From CALSPH01 sp041690035 (GTDB taxonomy: Bacteria; Bacteroidota; Bacteroidia; NS11-12g; UBA955), in NCBI GenBank assembly GCA_041690035.1, contig JBDNFC010000004.1, forward strand, positions 1-53,973: a DNA stretch of 53,973 bases, given 5' to 3'. Of this stretch, positions 26,903-35,684 are shown piece by piece. The position numbers and the translations under genes were made by a program. The notes beneath the pieces are model-generated. The model ran no database searches and was not told the DNA's origin. It worked only from the letters and a program-made list of their open reading frames with translations. The first letter of the stretch is position 1, and every line of letters starts with the position of its first letter.

Positions 26903-28427
26903 ATTATATTTGATAATACTTGTTTTGGCTGCATGCACAAACAATGAAAAAGCAGATAAAACAGAAATTTTGACAGATGCAAAATCTGATGTAAGAAGGG
27001 CGAAAGTAGAGGCTTTATGCAGCAGTTGCCATTTATTTGTAGAGCCTGATGTAATAGATAAGACCACTTGGGCAAACTATGTTTTACCTGCAATGGGACC
27101 ACGCTTTGGGATATTCTCTCACAAGGGGATGAATTACCCTACTGATTTGGGTAAAATAAATACAGAGGGTCTATATCCAAGCAGTCCCGCTATGACTGAA
27201 CAAGAATGGCAAAATATTTTGGATTATTTTGCGCAATATGCTCCAGAATTTGTGGCTGTCCAACAAAGAGAAAAAATGTATAACCCTAATACAAATAGCT
27301 TTTATGCAGAGCCTATATCTTCTAACCAAAGCGCGCCAATTATAACTATGACAAAAGCAATAAATAACATAGGGTTATTTATTTATGATGCATCTTCCAA
27401 AGGTCTTGCTGTTATGCAGGGCAAAGATAAACTTACCGCATTACAACAGTTTGAAAACCCTATAAGCGATATCGTTCCATACAAAAACGGTTTTTTAATT
27501 GCTCAAATAGGTTCTATTTTTCCCAGCGATGAATGGTTAGGTGTTATTAAATATATTGAACTTAGTGGAAATATTTTTATTGAAAAAGAGGTTATAAGAA
27601 CTGGGGTAGAACGCCCCGTGCAATTAACCCTTGCAGACTTAGACAAAGATGGAAAAGATGAAATTATTGTGAATGGATATGGAAACAATAAAGGCGAATT
27701 CTATTATTTAAAAAACGAAGGTGGAAAATGGAATAAAAAATCAATCAAACAAATACCTGGAGCAATCAGAACCCAAGCAATAGATATAGATAAAGATGGC
27801 GATATGGATATTCTAACACTTTTTGCTCAAGCTACTGAACAACTCATTTTATTTAAAAATGACGGCAAAGGCAATTTTACAGAAACATCCCTATTGGCCT
27901 TTTCTGCTATACAAGGCAGCACATATTTCGAGATGAAAGACATGAATAATGATGGTATTCTAGATATTTTATATACCTGCGGAGACAATGCTGACTACAG
28001 CGTGGTATTAAAAAAATATCACGGGGTTTATATTTTTTTAGGCAATAAAGAAGGAGCTTATAAACAAAACTATTTTTACCCAATGAATGGTGCATTTAAA
28101 GCTATGGCACATGATTTTGATGGAGATGGTGATTTAGACATTGCTGCTATTTCTTTTTTTGCAGATTATATTAATCAACCATATGAAGGGTTTCTTTACT
28201 TTGAACAAAAAGAGAAAATGGTTTTTGATGTTAGTGCACACGCAGAATCTTATAGGGGCAGATGGCTAACAATGGACATTGGTGATATAGATAAGGATGG
28301 TGGAACAGATATTATTTTAGGAAATTTTTCTATGGGGCCGAGTGTTGCTCCAGAAACTATCAAGCAGGTATGGCAAAATGGCCCTGCAGCTATTATCTAT
28401 CTTAATACGATGATGCGCAAACAATGA
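26883..28427 (+). CDS. Lipoprotein with c-type cytochrome domain and FG-GAP/VCBS beta-propeller
   Basis: 514 residues. Signal peptide with lipobox LVLAAC (Cys18), so lipid-anchored in the cell envelope. A single heme-binding motif CSSCH lies at 46-50, with candidate distal methionine in SPAMTEQEWQNILDYF (about residue 100), a small class-I-like cytochrome c domain. The rest (about 150-510) contains repeated calcium-binding FG-GAP/VCBS loops: DLDKDGKDE, DIDKDGDMD, DMNNDGILD, DFDGDGDLD, DIDKDGGTD, which build a beta-propeller. Probably an electron-transfer or sensory protein at the membrane surface. The ATG lies inside the 3' end of metG, and its stop overlaps the ATG of the TMEM220-like gene (ATGA), so the last two are translationally coupled. 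Confidence 0.88.
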   Translation: MEVKLHKLYLIILVLAACTNNEKADKTEILTDAKSDVRRAKVEALCSSCHLFVEPDVIDKTTWANYVLPAMGPRFGIFSHKGMNYPTDLGKINTEGLYPSSPAMTEQEWQNILDYFAQYAPEFVAVQQREKMYNPNTNSFYAEPISSNQSAPIITMTKAINNIGLFIYDASSKGLAVMQGKDKLTALQQFENPISDIVPYKNGFLIAQIGSIFPSDEWLGVIKYIELSGNIFIEKEVIRTGVERPVQLTLADLDKDGKDEIIVNGYGNNKGEFYYLKNEGGKWNKKSIKQIPGAIRTQAIDIDKDGDMDILTLFAQATEQLILFKNDGKGNFTETSLLAFSAIQGSTYFEMKDMNNDGILDILYTCGDNADYSVVLKKYHGVYIFLGNKEGAYKQNYFYPMNGAFKAMAHDFDGDGDLDIAAISFFADYINQPYEGFLYFEQKEKMVFDVSAHAESYRGRWLTMDIGDIDKDGGTDIILGNFSMGPSVAPETIKQVWQNGPAAIIYLNTMMRKQ

Positions 28428-28771
28428 TTTATAAAATAATCAAGTTATCAATTGCTTGCTTGCTTCTTCTTTTTGCAGCCTTGCAATTTAATGATCCAGA
28501 CCCTGTATTTTGGATAATTACTTATTTTACCTTTGCTGCAATATGTATTGTCACACTCTTTAGTTATCAGAATATATTGCACAGGATTGCTATTGGTTTT
28601 TGCTGTTTAGCTCTTTTTTATAGCATATATAATTGGCCAAAGCATTGGATGGGCTTTGAGCAAACTGTTCTTCCAAGTATAGATGTAGAAAAAGCACGAG
28701 AAAGTGTGGGATTGTTACTTTCTATTTGCTTGACAATAGTTTGTATTGTTTTGCCAAGACCCAAACGCTAA
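28424..28771 (+). CDS. TMEM220-family integral membrane protein
   Basis: 115 residues, four predicted membrane helices. The first helix runs into QFNDPDPVFWIITYF and the third and fourth are joined by a loop with ARESVGLLLS. Both match what I remember of human TMEM220 (QVNDPD...W...Y and EGRELSGL), an orphan family (Pfam TMEM220) with scattered bacterial members. No known biochemical function. The ATG overlaps the stop of the cytochrome/propeller lipoprotein gene by 4 nt, which suggests a joint role in the envelope. A 47-nt gap separates it from convergent rbfA. Confidence 0.8.
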   Translation: MIYKIIKLSIACLLLLFAALQFNDPDPVFWIITYFTFAAICIVTLFSYQNILHRIAIGFCCLALFYSIYNWPKHWMGFEQTVLPSIDVEKARESVGLLLSICLTIVCIVLPRPKR

Positions 28772-28818
28772 TTTATATTTGCATATAACAAATAAATAGA
28801 ATTTAACTTTTATTAAGT

Positions 28819-29184
28819 TTAGGATTCTTCATCATCCTTTTTTACACTTTTTAGCAAAGCATCTATTTTATTTACTGCATCAAGAGAAGCATCCTCAAAA
28901 AACCGCAATTCTGGAATTTTTTTTACCTGGTTTTTTATAAGTCTCGCCAATTCTCTTCTAATTATAGCATTATTGAAAACAAGCATTTCCATTACATTTT
29001 CTCTATTTTTTGAATTGTACAAACTAATATAAACCGTGGCTATACTTAAATCTGGTGTTACCTCAACACCACTAATTGTTATAAATTCACTTTTAAACCA
29101 ATCGTGATAATTTTTAACAAACAGGGTAGATAAATCTTTGTGTAGTTGGCGCGAAAGCTTATCGCTTCTTTTTACTTTTGACAT
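28819..29184 (-). CDS. rbfA: Ribosome-binding factor A
   Basis: Single KH-domain protein needed for late maturation of 16S rRNA and the 30S subunit, with cold-shock relevance. 121 residues from ATG 29184 (an upstream in-frame start at 29217 would add unrelated residues). Motifs: KRSDKLSRQLHKDLS, ISGVEVTPDLSIATVYIS (the KH core), NNAIIRRELARLI, KKIPELRFFEDASLD. The start lies 26 nt inside the 3' end of the sodium symporter gene, so it is likely the last gene of a purL-led operon. Confidence 0.95.
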   Translation of the reverse strand: MSKVKRSDKLSRQLHKDLSTLFVKNYHDWFKSEFITISGVEVTPDLSIATVYISLYNSKNRENVMEMLVFNNAIIRRELARLIKNQVKKIPELRFFEDASLDAVNKIDALLKSVKKDDEES

Positions 29185-30478
29185 AATAATACAATAATTG
29201 CACAATAGCACTTGCACTTAGTCCAAAAAGTAATGCTTGCGCGTCTGCAAATATAGTAATTTTAATACAATCTAATTGACATAACAAGCAAATGATTGCG
29301 CTGCTAAATAATTGGATTCTTAAAAAACTTGGACTTAATTTTTTTACCGGCAAAATAGCAGTTAAAACTGGAAGCAACAATGCAGATATAGCGATGGGAT
29401 AAAACTGAAACAAAATACTTAAAACACTTTTATCCTGAAATCCGAAATAGAGAATAATAAAAACAATAACGATAATAATTAGTCCTGATAAAAAGGAATA
29501 TTTTATTTTCCATTTTTTTGGCATAAAATATTGATTAAAAAATGAAGATGCTGTAAAAAAGTATGTATTTGCAGTCGAAATAATTACAGAAAATGCTAAA
29601 ATAGCTAATATTAAACCTTGCCAATCGTTCAATAAGGCAAAAATTGAAGAAAAAAGTTTTAAATCTGCGCTAAATTTTGTGTTTAATTGCCAAACTAAAC
29701 CAATAATTAATATGTCGAAGATAATCCAAAAAAATAATGCCCACCTAAAACTACTTTTAATCACATTGGTAGATTTTGCAGCCCAAATTCGCTGATGTAC
29801 TGCAGGGTCTATAAATACGATAAGTGAAAGCAATACCCAATTTAACCCTTGATCTATACCTATTGACACAATATTTTTGTGATTTTGAATAATTTCTGGC
29901 TTTGATATAAGGCTGAAAAAAAGCATGCAAAGTGATATGTATATGCACCCAAAAAGTATTTTATCTTGATGTAATATATTTATAAATCCTCCTTTAAAAT
30001 AAGCCAATGAGCTGAGTAGAAGAAATAATATGATAGCAAATGCCCAAGGCATTTGAAGATACTGCTCTAAAAGTTGCGCCCCCATGTGCACATACATAAA
30101 AGGTATTAATAACCAAACGTAGAACACAGCAGTAATAGCACCTGTTTTTTCTCCATAATGCTTTGCTAATAAAGCTGGAGTGTCTAAAATAGGACTTGCA
30201 GTATTGCGCAAATAGGAAACTAATTTTATCCAAATAAAATTAATAATCAAATAAGGCAAACTTAGAATAAACCAAGCCTTTGGCCCATAAATAAAATAGG
30301 TTTCAAATACTCCGCTTATCCAACCATATTGCGAAGTTACCAAAGTAGCTACTAATGGAAAAAGGGTTGCTTTTCTGCTTGCCAGAATAAAATTATCATC
30401 TCCCTTTTTATCATTCGGTTTTTTAATAATTGCAAGCACAAAGTAGGCAGCAATAAAAACGATAAATATAATTTGCAT
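29159..30478 (-). CDS. Sodium:solute symporter family (SSS) transporter
   Basis: 439 residues from ATG 30478 (a TTG 15 nt upstream is less likely), with about 12 membrane helices. The N-terminal half carries SSS features: DDNFILASRKATLFPLVATLVTSQYGWISGVFE, resembling the GG/NSS entry motif, DPAVHQRIWAAKS in the middle and ILAFSVIISTANTYFFTASS in the helix 8 region that forms the Na2 site (consecutive S/T). Substrate not predictable. It reads between a GreA-like gene (2 nt before) and rbfA (overlap), an odd place for a transporter. Confidence 0.82.
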   Translation of the reverse strand: MQIIFIVFIAAYFVLAIIKKPNDKKGDDNFILASRKATLFPLVATLVTSQYGWISGVFETYFIYGPKAWFILSLPYLIINFIWIKLVSYLRNTASPILDTPALLAKHYGEKTGAITAVFYVWLLIPFMYVHMGAQLLEQYLQMPWAFAIILFLLLSSLAYFKGGFINILHQDKILFGCIYISLCMLFFSLISKPEIIQNHKNIVSIGIDQGLNWVLLSLIVFIDPAVHQRIWAAKSTNVIKSSFRWALFFWIIFDILIIGLVWQLNTKFSADLKLFSSIFALLNDWQGLILAILAFSVIISTANTYFFTASSFFNQYFMPKKWKIKYSFLSGLIIIVIVFIILYFGFQDKSVLSILFQFYPIAISALLLPVLTAILPVKKLSPSFLRIQLFSSAIICLLCQLDCIKITIFADAQALLFGLSASAIVQLLYYYVKSKKKR

Positions 30479-30480
30479 TA

Positions 30481-30948
30481 TTAACAAACCCAATAAATGA
30501 TATGGCGCCTTTCATTAAAAACAACTTCATCATTGGCCTTTTTTCCTTTAAATATTTTTGCAAAAGGTGCATCGTCTGAAACAACCATTATTTGAAAATT
30601 TCCATATACCACTTTCCCCAAACTAATGCCTATAAAATATAATCCTTGAGCAGTACAAAACAGTGCACCTATGCCTATAGCTATATTGGTTTTGCCAGAG
30701 ATTATTTCTAACTGTTTTTGATGACTTTTGTAAATTGTAAGTTGATTCCCTAGTTTATTGATTTCTTGGGTAACCATTTCTCTAGCTGTTTCAAACTTAT
30801 CTCCTGCGCTGCTTTTGGTTTCATTTTGTAAACTTTCATTTATTTGCTTCATCTGCAAGTTTATTTTACTCACATTATCGTTAATGTAATGTTGTAAAAA
30901 AATAATAAATTTAAGTTTTTCTTCCGCAGAAAATAAATCAATTTTCAT
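30481..30948 (-). CDS. GreA/GreB-like small protein (coiled coil plus FKBP-like C-terminal domain)
   Basis: 155 residues. N-terminal half predicted coiled coil (residues about 5-85, with SSAGDKFETAREMVTQEINKL), C-terminal half matching the GreA/Rnk FKBP-like domain: IGALFCTAQGLYFIGISLGKV, then DDAPFAKIFKGKKANDEVVFNER, equivalent to SPIAxALxGKxxGDEV of GreA. In Bacteroidota such proteins are often mislabelled as 3-oxoacyl-ACP synthase. GreA-like proteins reach into the RNA polymerase secondary channel; here the acidic tip residues of the coiled coil are not obvious, so activity as a cleavage factor is uncertain. The start overlaps the purL 3' end by 11 nt. Confidence 0.72.
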   Translation of the reverse strand: MKIDLFSAEEKLKFIIFLQHYINDNVSKINLQMKQINESLQNETKSSAGDKFETAREMVTQEINKLGNQLTIYKSHQKQLEIISGKTNIAIGIGALFCTAQGLYFIGISLGKVVYGNFQIMVVSDDAPFAKIFKGKKANDEVVFNERRHIIYWVC

Positions 30949-33175
30949 TGAGTATATTTTCTATAGCAGTGTCATACAGATTTTGATAATAGGCAATATC
31001 ACCCATATTTTGCTCATTTATTATAATTCTTTCTTTACAAACCTCTCCTAGTTTGTGATTGGGCAAATTATTAATTGCTTCCAAAAACCTGCTTTCATGT
31101 GCAGGGTTTATACTTACAATTGCTCTACCCTGTGCTTCGCCAAAAAGAAAAGCATCCATTCTTAATTCAGGAGCGGCATTTATGACAAAACCAAGATTAG
31201 CACTTTTCATTGCACTTTCTAATAAAGAAATAAAAATGCCTCCTTCGCTCACATCATGACAATGATTTACCAGACCTTCTTTAATTACTTTTTGAATTGC
31301 TTCATGTAATTTTCCTTCTTCTTCAAGATCAAAATAAGGCGCATCGCTGTATTGTATTTTTAATACCTTAGTAAGGTATTGTGATGAAGATATACAATTT
31401 ACATTTTTACCCAAAATGTAAATTAAATCACCCTCTGTCTTAAATTCTAAGGTAGTGTGCAAATTTTCATTTTCCATTAGGCCAATCATACCTATAGTGG
31501 GTGTTGGATAAACTGCGGTACCATCGCTGTGCTGATTATAAAAACTTACATTGCCCCCAGTAACCGGTGTATTAAAAAATAAACATGCCTTACCCATGCC
31601 TTCTACAGCATGCTTAAACTGGTAGTAAACCTCCTTATCATAAGGATTGCCAAAGTTTAGGCAATTAGTAACAGCTGCTGGGATAGCACCACTACAAACA
31701 ATGTTTCTGGCTGCTTCTGCCACTGCAATTTGCCCTCCTATTGTGGGATTAGCCCAAACATATCTGCTATTGCAATCTACTGTTAAAGCAAGCGATTTAT
31801 TGCTGCCTTTTACCTTTACTATAGCTGCATCGCTTGGCTTATTTGTGCTTTTATTTACCGTGCCAACCATACTGTCATACTGCTTATAAATCCATTTTTT
31901 ACTTGCAATATTGGGCAGTTGTACTATTTTTTCTAAGTTAGATTTTACTTCGTTAATGGCTATATCTAATACACTTTCTATTCTAAAATCTTTATTTTTC
32001 GCCAAATAGCTTGGCACCGACCATTCTCTATCATATACAGGCGCTCCACCGCCTAATACTAATGATGAGGCAGGAATATCTGCTACAATTTCGCCATGCA
32101 TATAATACTGTACCCTACCTGTATCAGTTACCTCACCTATATTTTCGTAAACTAAATCCCATTTTTTAAAAATAGCCTCTGCTTGATGTTCCTCCCCTTT
32201 TTTGAGAATTACCAGCATTCGCTCTTGACTTTCTGAAAGCAAAATCTCCCAAGACTTCATATTTTTTTGCCTTTGAGGGGCTTTTTCTAAATGAATTTTC
32301 ATGCCTGTTCCACTTTTTGCTGCCATCTCACTTGTAGAACATGTAATGCCTGCCGCACCCATATCCTGCATTCCCACTATAGTATTGGTAGCTATAAGCT
32401 CCATGCTTGCCTCTAATATTAGTTTTTCCCAAAAGGGATCTCCTACCTGCACACTAGGTAAATCTTTTGCTGAATCATCAGAAATATCTTTACTTGCAAA
32501 CGCTGCTCCATGTATGCCGTCTTTACCAGTGGTGGCGCCAAAAATATACACAGGATTTCCTGGCCCGTCTGCAATCGCAGAAACAGTTTCACCCACCTTG
32601 GCTATGCCCACAGACATTGCATTTACCAAAATATTGGTTTCGTAGCAGTCGTCAAAATAAACTTCGCCTCCCACGGTAGGGATACCAAAGGCATTGCCAT
32701 AATTACCAATCCCTTTTACAACACCTTTTACCAACCATTTTGTGCGGGCTGAATTAATATTGCCAAAACGCAAAGAATTTAGCTGTGCAATTGGCCTAGC
32801 TCCCATACTAAAAATATCTCTATTGATACCACCTACTCCTGTTGCTGCCCCTTGATAGGGCTCTATAGCACTTGGATGATTGTGGCTTTCTATTTTAAAA
32901 CAACACGCCAAACCATCCCCAATATCAACTAAACCTGCGTTTTCTTCGCCTGCTTTGGCTAACATTAATGGCCCATCTTTTGGCAATTTTTTTAATAAAT
33001 TTATGCTGTTTTTGTATGAGCAATGCTCACTCCACATTACAGAAAATATGCTCAATTCATCAAAAGTAGGTTTTCTTTCTAAAATTTGGCAAATTTGTTC
33101 ATACTCTGTTTCTAAAAGTCCAAGCGTCTTTGCTGTTTCTAATTGTTCGGTATCTTTTGGGGTAATTACTGACAT
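30938..33175 (-). CDS. purL: Phosphoribosylformylglycinamidine synthase subunit PurL
   Basis: Fourth step of purine synthesis: FGAR + glutamine + ATP to FGAM, with PurQ and PurS. 745 residues from ATG 33175, the size of the small-type PurL (which needs separate PurS and PurQ). Motifs: FSVMWSEHCSYKNS, IESHNHPSAIEPYQGAATGVGG (nucleotide site), GIPTVGGEVYFDDCY, LALTVDCNSRYVWANPTIGG, TGGNVSFYN and HDVSEGGIF. The longer frame to 33184 starts at TTG within 3 codons and is rejected. -7 box TATCTTTG lies 6 nt upstream. First gene of an apparent purL-greA-like-symporter-rbfA operon. Confidence 0.97.
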   Translation of the reverse strand: MSVITPKDTEQLETAKTLGLLETEYEQICQILERKPTFDELSIFSVMWSEHCSYKNSINLLKKLPKDGPLMLAKAGEENAGLVDIGDGLACCFKIESHNHPSAIEPYQGAATGVGGINRDIFSMGARPIAQLNSLRFGNINSARTKWLVKGVVKGIGNYGNAFGIPTVGGEVYFDDCYETNILVNAMSVGIAKVGETVSAIADGPGNPVYIFGATTGKDGIHGAAFASKDISDDSAKDLPSVQVGDPFWEKLILEASMELIATNTIVGMQDMGAAGITCSTSEMAAKSGTGMKIHLEKAPQRQKNMKSWEILLSESQERMLVILKKGEEHQAEAIFKKWDLVYENIGEVTDTGRVQYYMHGEIVADIPASSLVLGGGAPVYDREWSVPSYLAKNKDFRIESVLDIAINEVKSNLEKIVQLPNIASKKWIYKQYDSMVGTVNKSTNKPSDAAIVKVKGSNKSLALTVDCNSRYVWANPTIGGQIAVAEAARNIVCSGAIPAAVTNCLNFGNPYDKEVYYQFKHAVEGMGKACLFFNTPVTGGNVSFYNQHSDGTAVYPTPTIGMIGLMENENLHTTLEFKTEGDLIYILGKNVNCISSSQYLTKVLKIQYSDAPYFDLEEEGKLHEAIQKVIKEGLVNHCHDVSEGGIFISLLESAMKSANLGFVINAAPELRMDAFLFGEAQGRAIVSINPAHESRFLEAINNLPNHKLGEVCKERIIINEQNMGDIAYYQNLYDTAIENILNEN

Positions 33176-33181
33176 GTGCTG

Positions 33182-33189
33182 CAAAGATA
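33182..33189 (-). promoter_or_regulatory. Putative -7 promoter box TATCTTTG, 6 nt before purL
   Basis: Minus-strand TAnnTTTG match. No PurR-like operator or purine riboswitch is evident in the 250 bp upstream, which are featureless and AT-rich. Confidence 0.5.
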
Positions 33190-33437
33190 ATTAATAATTT
33201 TTTTTAAGCCATTATTTTTAAGGAATCATTTAAACCAATTTATGGTTTATCAATTAAATTAAAGAAAAAATTTCCGCTCATTTTCCACTTTTTTGCCAAT
33301 TAAAGATAAGATATAATCAATAATCTGAATTAAATGCCATCTTTTAGTGAGTTGAAAATGTATCAAAATAGCTGATTAAAGCAAATATCAAACAAAACTC
33401 TATCCTATTTTTACAAAAATAAAAACCTTTCATGCTT

Positions 33438-34355
33438 CTAAAACTTAGATGCAACGCCAAAAGAAAAAACATTTTGATTATTCAAATAACCATTCATAAT
33501 GCGTCCCGAGGTGTATCTGGCAAATAAACTCAAGTTTCCATATTGTATCTTAACAATATAGCTTGGCAAAATATTATTGATATGATACCCAATATTTATT
33601 CTAGAATTTATCTTTTCATCTTTGGTCTTTATTTTCTGCCTGGAAAAAACTTGATTGTTAAAATTTAATTCAACTCCTGCAGCTGCCGCAAAATTATGTT
33701 TCTTTTTATTTTTTGATGCTATTTTTAATAAAATGGGTACTTGCAAAAAATTTGACAGAATATTATTTCTGCTAAATCTATTAAAAGAATCAATCCCAAA
33801 ATCATACCTGTTAGTAATTCTATCCTTAAAGGTTTGTATTCTTCTATCCTCTGTTTGATAAACATACTGATTGAGTCCAAATGCAGTAATCAAACTTAGG
33901 CGCTCTTTGTACAAATTAATTTCTTGCTTAACTATATTGATAGATAAATTATACCCATTATTGAGTTTAGGTGTGGTTGGTGGTGGGGTAGTAATAAAAT
34001 AAATATCACCTTGCATACTTGGACTTCTTGCAAAACCAAGAGCAATATCGCACAAAATATTAAACTTATAATTCTTTTTTTCAAAACCTCGCTCCTTGAT
34101 ATTGAGTTTAAAATTATTTCCTGCGGTGCTATCAATTGAAGGTATTTTAAATATTTTTTGTTTTTTTTCTAAAGAAATGGTGATGCTAGATACAGTGTCT
34201 TCAAAAAGTATATTAGCCTCCTCATTGTTTTCTAATATTACTGTTTTTTCCTTATTCTTTGCTATAATTTTTATGGTATCAGATTGCGCTTTTACAACTT
34301 TATTGATTAAAAAAGCAAAAAGAAACAGAAGCATAGTTTTAATAATTTTATTCAT
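33438..34355 (-). CDS. Outer-membrane beta-barrel protein of the ECF sigma operon
   Basis: 305 residues with signal peptide (cleavage after VVKAQ at about 24). A short N-terminal periplasmic part (about 25-95) is followed by alternating strands with aromatic ends and a terminal phenylalanine (FSFGVASKF), as expected for a small outer-membrane barrel. It resembles the generic OMP_b-brl families of Bacteroidota. A TPPPTTP segment (about 129-135) may be an exposed loop. It lies 7 nt after the membrane-spanning protein gene and is the last gene of the sigma operon, so it may be the effector or a signal receptor. Function unknown. Confidence 0.7.
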   Translation of the reverse strand: MNKIIKTMLLFLFAFLINKVVKAQSDTIKIIAKNKEKTVILENNEEANILFEDTVSSITISLEKKQKIFKIPSIDSTAGNNFKLNIKERGFEKKNYKFNILCDIALGFARSPSMQGDIYFITTPPPTTPKLNNGYNLSINIVKQEINLYKERLSLITAFGLNQYVYQTEDRRIQTFKDRITNRYDFGIDSFNRFSRNNILSNFLQVPILLKIASKNKKKHNFAAAAGVELNFNNQVFSRQKIKTKDEKINSRINIGYHINNILPSYIVKIQYGNLSLFARYTSGRIMNGYLNNQNVFSFGVASKF

Positions 34356-34362
34356 GGTTTTT

Positions 34363-35118
34363 TTATGGTTTTAAGTTTAATGTGTAAACACTCGTAGTTA
34401 TTTTGATGTTAAAATCTATAGGCTCTAACGATGCTGTAGCCGTAATTTTTGGTTTTTGAAACCAAGCAAGTATGCCATTAAATTTTAGCTGCCAACTTTT
34501 ATTTTTATTATTTTCTTTCACAATAGGTTTGCCATATACTGTATTTTCAATTACGTTATTGTTTTCAATATCAGCAATACTATTTGTATTCAATTTTTCT
34601 TCTAACATGGTATCTTTTAATACCTTTTCTATTTTAGTACTTAAAATAGCTACATTACTTTCCAACAATTTTTCAGTTGGCTTTGCTTTTTTTATATACA
34701 CTTTTTTAAAAGATTTAGATTGATTTGCATCAATTTCTAAAATTGGGCTTTTTTCATTTTTTGCAATAGGGTTTTTTGTTTGCAATTGTGGCAAAATGAT
34801 TTTGTTTTGAACTATTTTTTGTTTCTTTATAGGCATTTTAACTAAATACAACCCAATAAAAAAGACAATTAGTAAGGATGCTGCTGCAGAAAAATACCAA
34901 ATTGGCAAGGTTTTAGACCTCGCTGCAATTTTATAAAGTTTTTCTTTATCTTCAAAAACGAGTATTTCTTGATGCAAAATACTCTTTTGCCAGTCTTGCC
35001 ATTGGGCTTGTAATTCAGGGTTACTCAAAATTTTAGCAAGCATTTTTTGGTGCGTTATTGCATCATAATTGCCTTCCAATAAATCAAAAAACACCAAATC
35101 TAGTTCGTCTTGTTGCAC
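34363..35118 (-). CDS. Single-span membrane protein following the ECF sigma gene, candidate anti-sigma factor
   Basis: 251 residues. The N-terminal 70 residues are cytosolic and acidic (MQQDELDLVFFDLLEGN, then LSNPELQAQWQDWQ), matching the small helical anti-sigma-like domain seen at this place in Bacteroidota sigma operons. One membrane helix spans about residues 72-93 (IWYFSAAASLLIVFFIGLYLV). The periplasmic remainder is lysine-rich and unstructured-looking. No zinc-binding HxxxCxxC motif is present, so it is not a ZAS-type anti-sigma factor. GTG start at 35118 overlaps the sigma gene by 19 nt, pointing to tight coupling. Role as anti-sigma is inferred from position and topology. Confidence 0.65.
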   Translation of the reverse strand: MQQDELDLVFFDLLEGNYDAITHQKMLAKILSNPELQAQWQDWQKSILHQEILVFEDKEKLYKIAARSKTLPIWYFSAAASLLIVFFIGLYLVKMPIKKQKIVQNKIILPQLQTKNPIAKNEKSPILEIDANQSKSFKKVYIKKAKPTEKLLESNVAILSTKIEKVLKDTMLEEKLNTNSIADIENNNVIENTVYGKPIVKENNKNKSWQLKFNGILAWFQKPKITATASLEPIDFNIKITTSVYTLNLKP

Positions 35119-35582
35119 TGTCTTTTTTCTTTTAATAATTTTCTGGCCCTAAATATGTTTATTTTAACCTGATTAAGTGAAGTGTCTGTAATCTGTGCAA
35201 TTGTTTGATAATCACACCCTTCATAATCACGCAATAAAACCATGGCTTTTTGCAAAGGGGATAACAGAGCTAAGAGAACTTCTACAAACTGTTTATCTTC
35301 ATAATTAGAAAAGATACTTTGATCTATTATTGCATTTTTTTGGTAGCCTTGCTTCACTTTTTCTTTCCTATAATCATCTATCATTTTGCGATATGCAGTG
35401 GTAAATATGAAGGATTTTATACCTTCTACTGCTATGTTTGCCTTATTTTCCCATAGCAGCATAAATGCATCCTGAACATAATTTTCAGCATTTTCCTTGT
35501 GTTGTGTTAATCGCAGCATGTATCTGTATAAGCCATCTGAATAACAATTGACTGCATTTTTAAAATCAAGCTTATCAATCAT
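35100..35582 (-). CDS. ECF-type RNA polymerase sigma factor
   Basis: 160 residues with both ECF domains. Region 2: LRLTQHKENAENYVQDAFMLLWENK, with the DAF(M)xxW core. Region 4: LLSPLQKAMVLLRDYEGCDYQTIAQITDTSLNQVKINIFRARKLLKE, a helix-turn-helix that reads the -35 element. The gene heads an operon with a single-span protein and an OM barrel, a common envelope-stress or surface-signalling arrangement in Bacteroidota. It diverges from the TPR gene at 35685; no consensus TAnnTTTG was found for it, which would fit autoregulation from a sigma-specific promoter (inference). Confidence 0.9.
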   Translation of the reverse strand: MIDKLDFKNAVNCYSDGLYRYMLRLTQHKENAENYVQDAFMLLWENKANIAVEGIKSFIFTTAYRKMIDDYRKEKVKQGYQKNAIIDQSIFSNYEDKQFVEVLLALLSPLQKAMVLLRDYEGCDYQTIAQITDTSLNQVKINIFRARKLLKEKRQCNKTN

Positions 35583-35670
35583 GTTTTATTAGAGGGCTAT
35601 AAATACTATACGTTTTAGCTTTATCAAAAGTTACACTCAATTGAAAAATATTTTTTTTAATTATTAATAC

Positions 35671-35678
35671 TACCTTTG
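35671..35678 (+). promoter_or_regulatory. Putative -7 promoter box TACCTTTG, 6 nt before the TPR gene
   Basis: TAnnTTTG match; the upstream in-frame TTG at 35676 lies inside this box, so translation should begin at ATG 35685 on a nearly leaderless mRNA. Confidence 0.5.
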
Positions 35679-35684
35679 TATGTG

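Noticed and set aside
29185..29217. N-terminal extension of RbfA (start at 29217)
   Set aside because: The added residues are not part of the KH domain, lie deep inside the symporter gene, and ATG 29184 gives the family-typical start.
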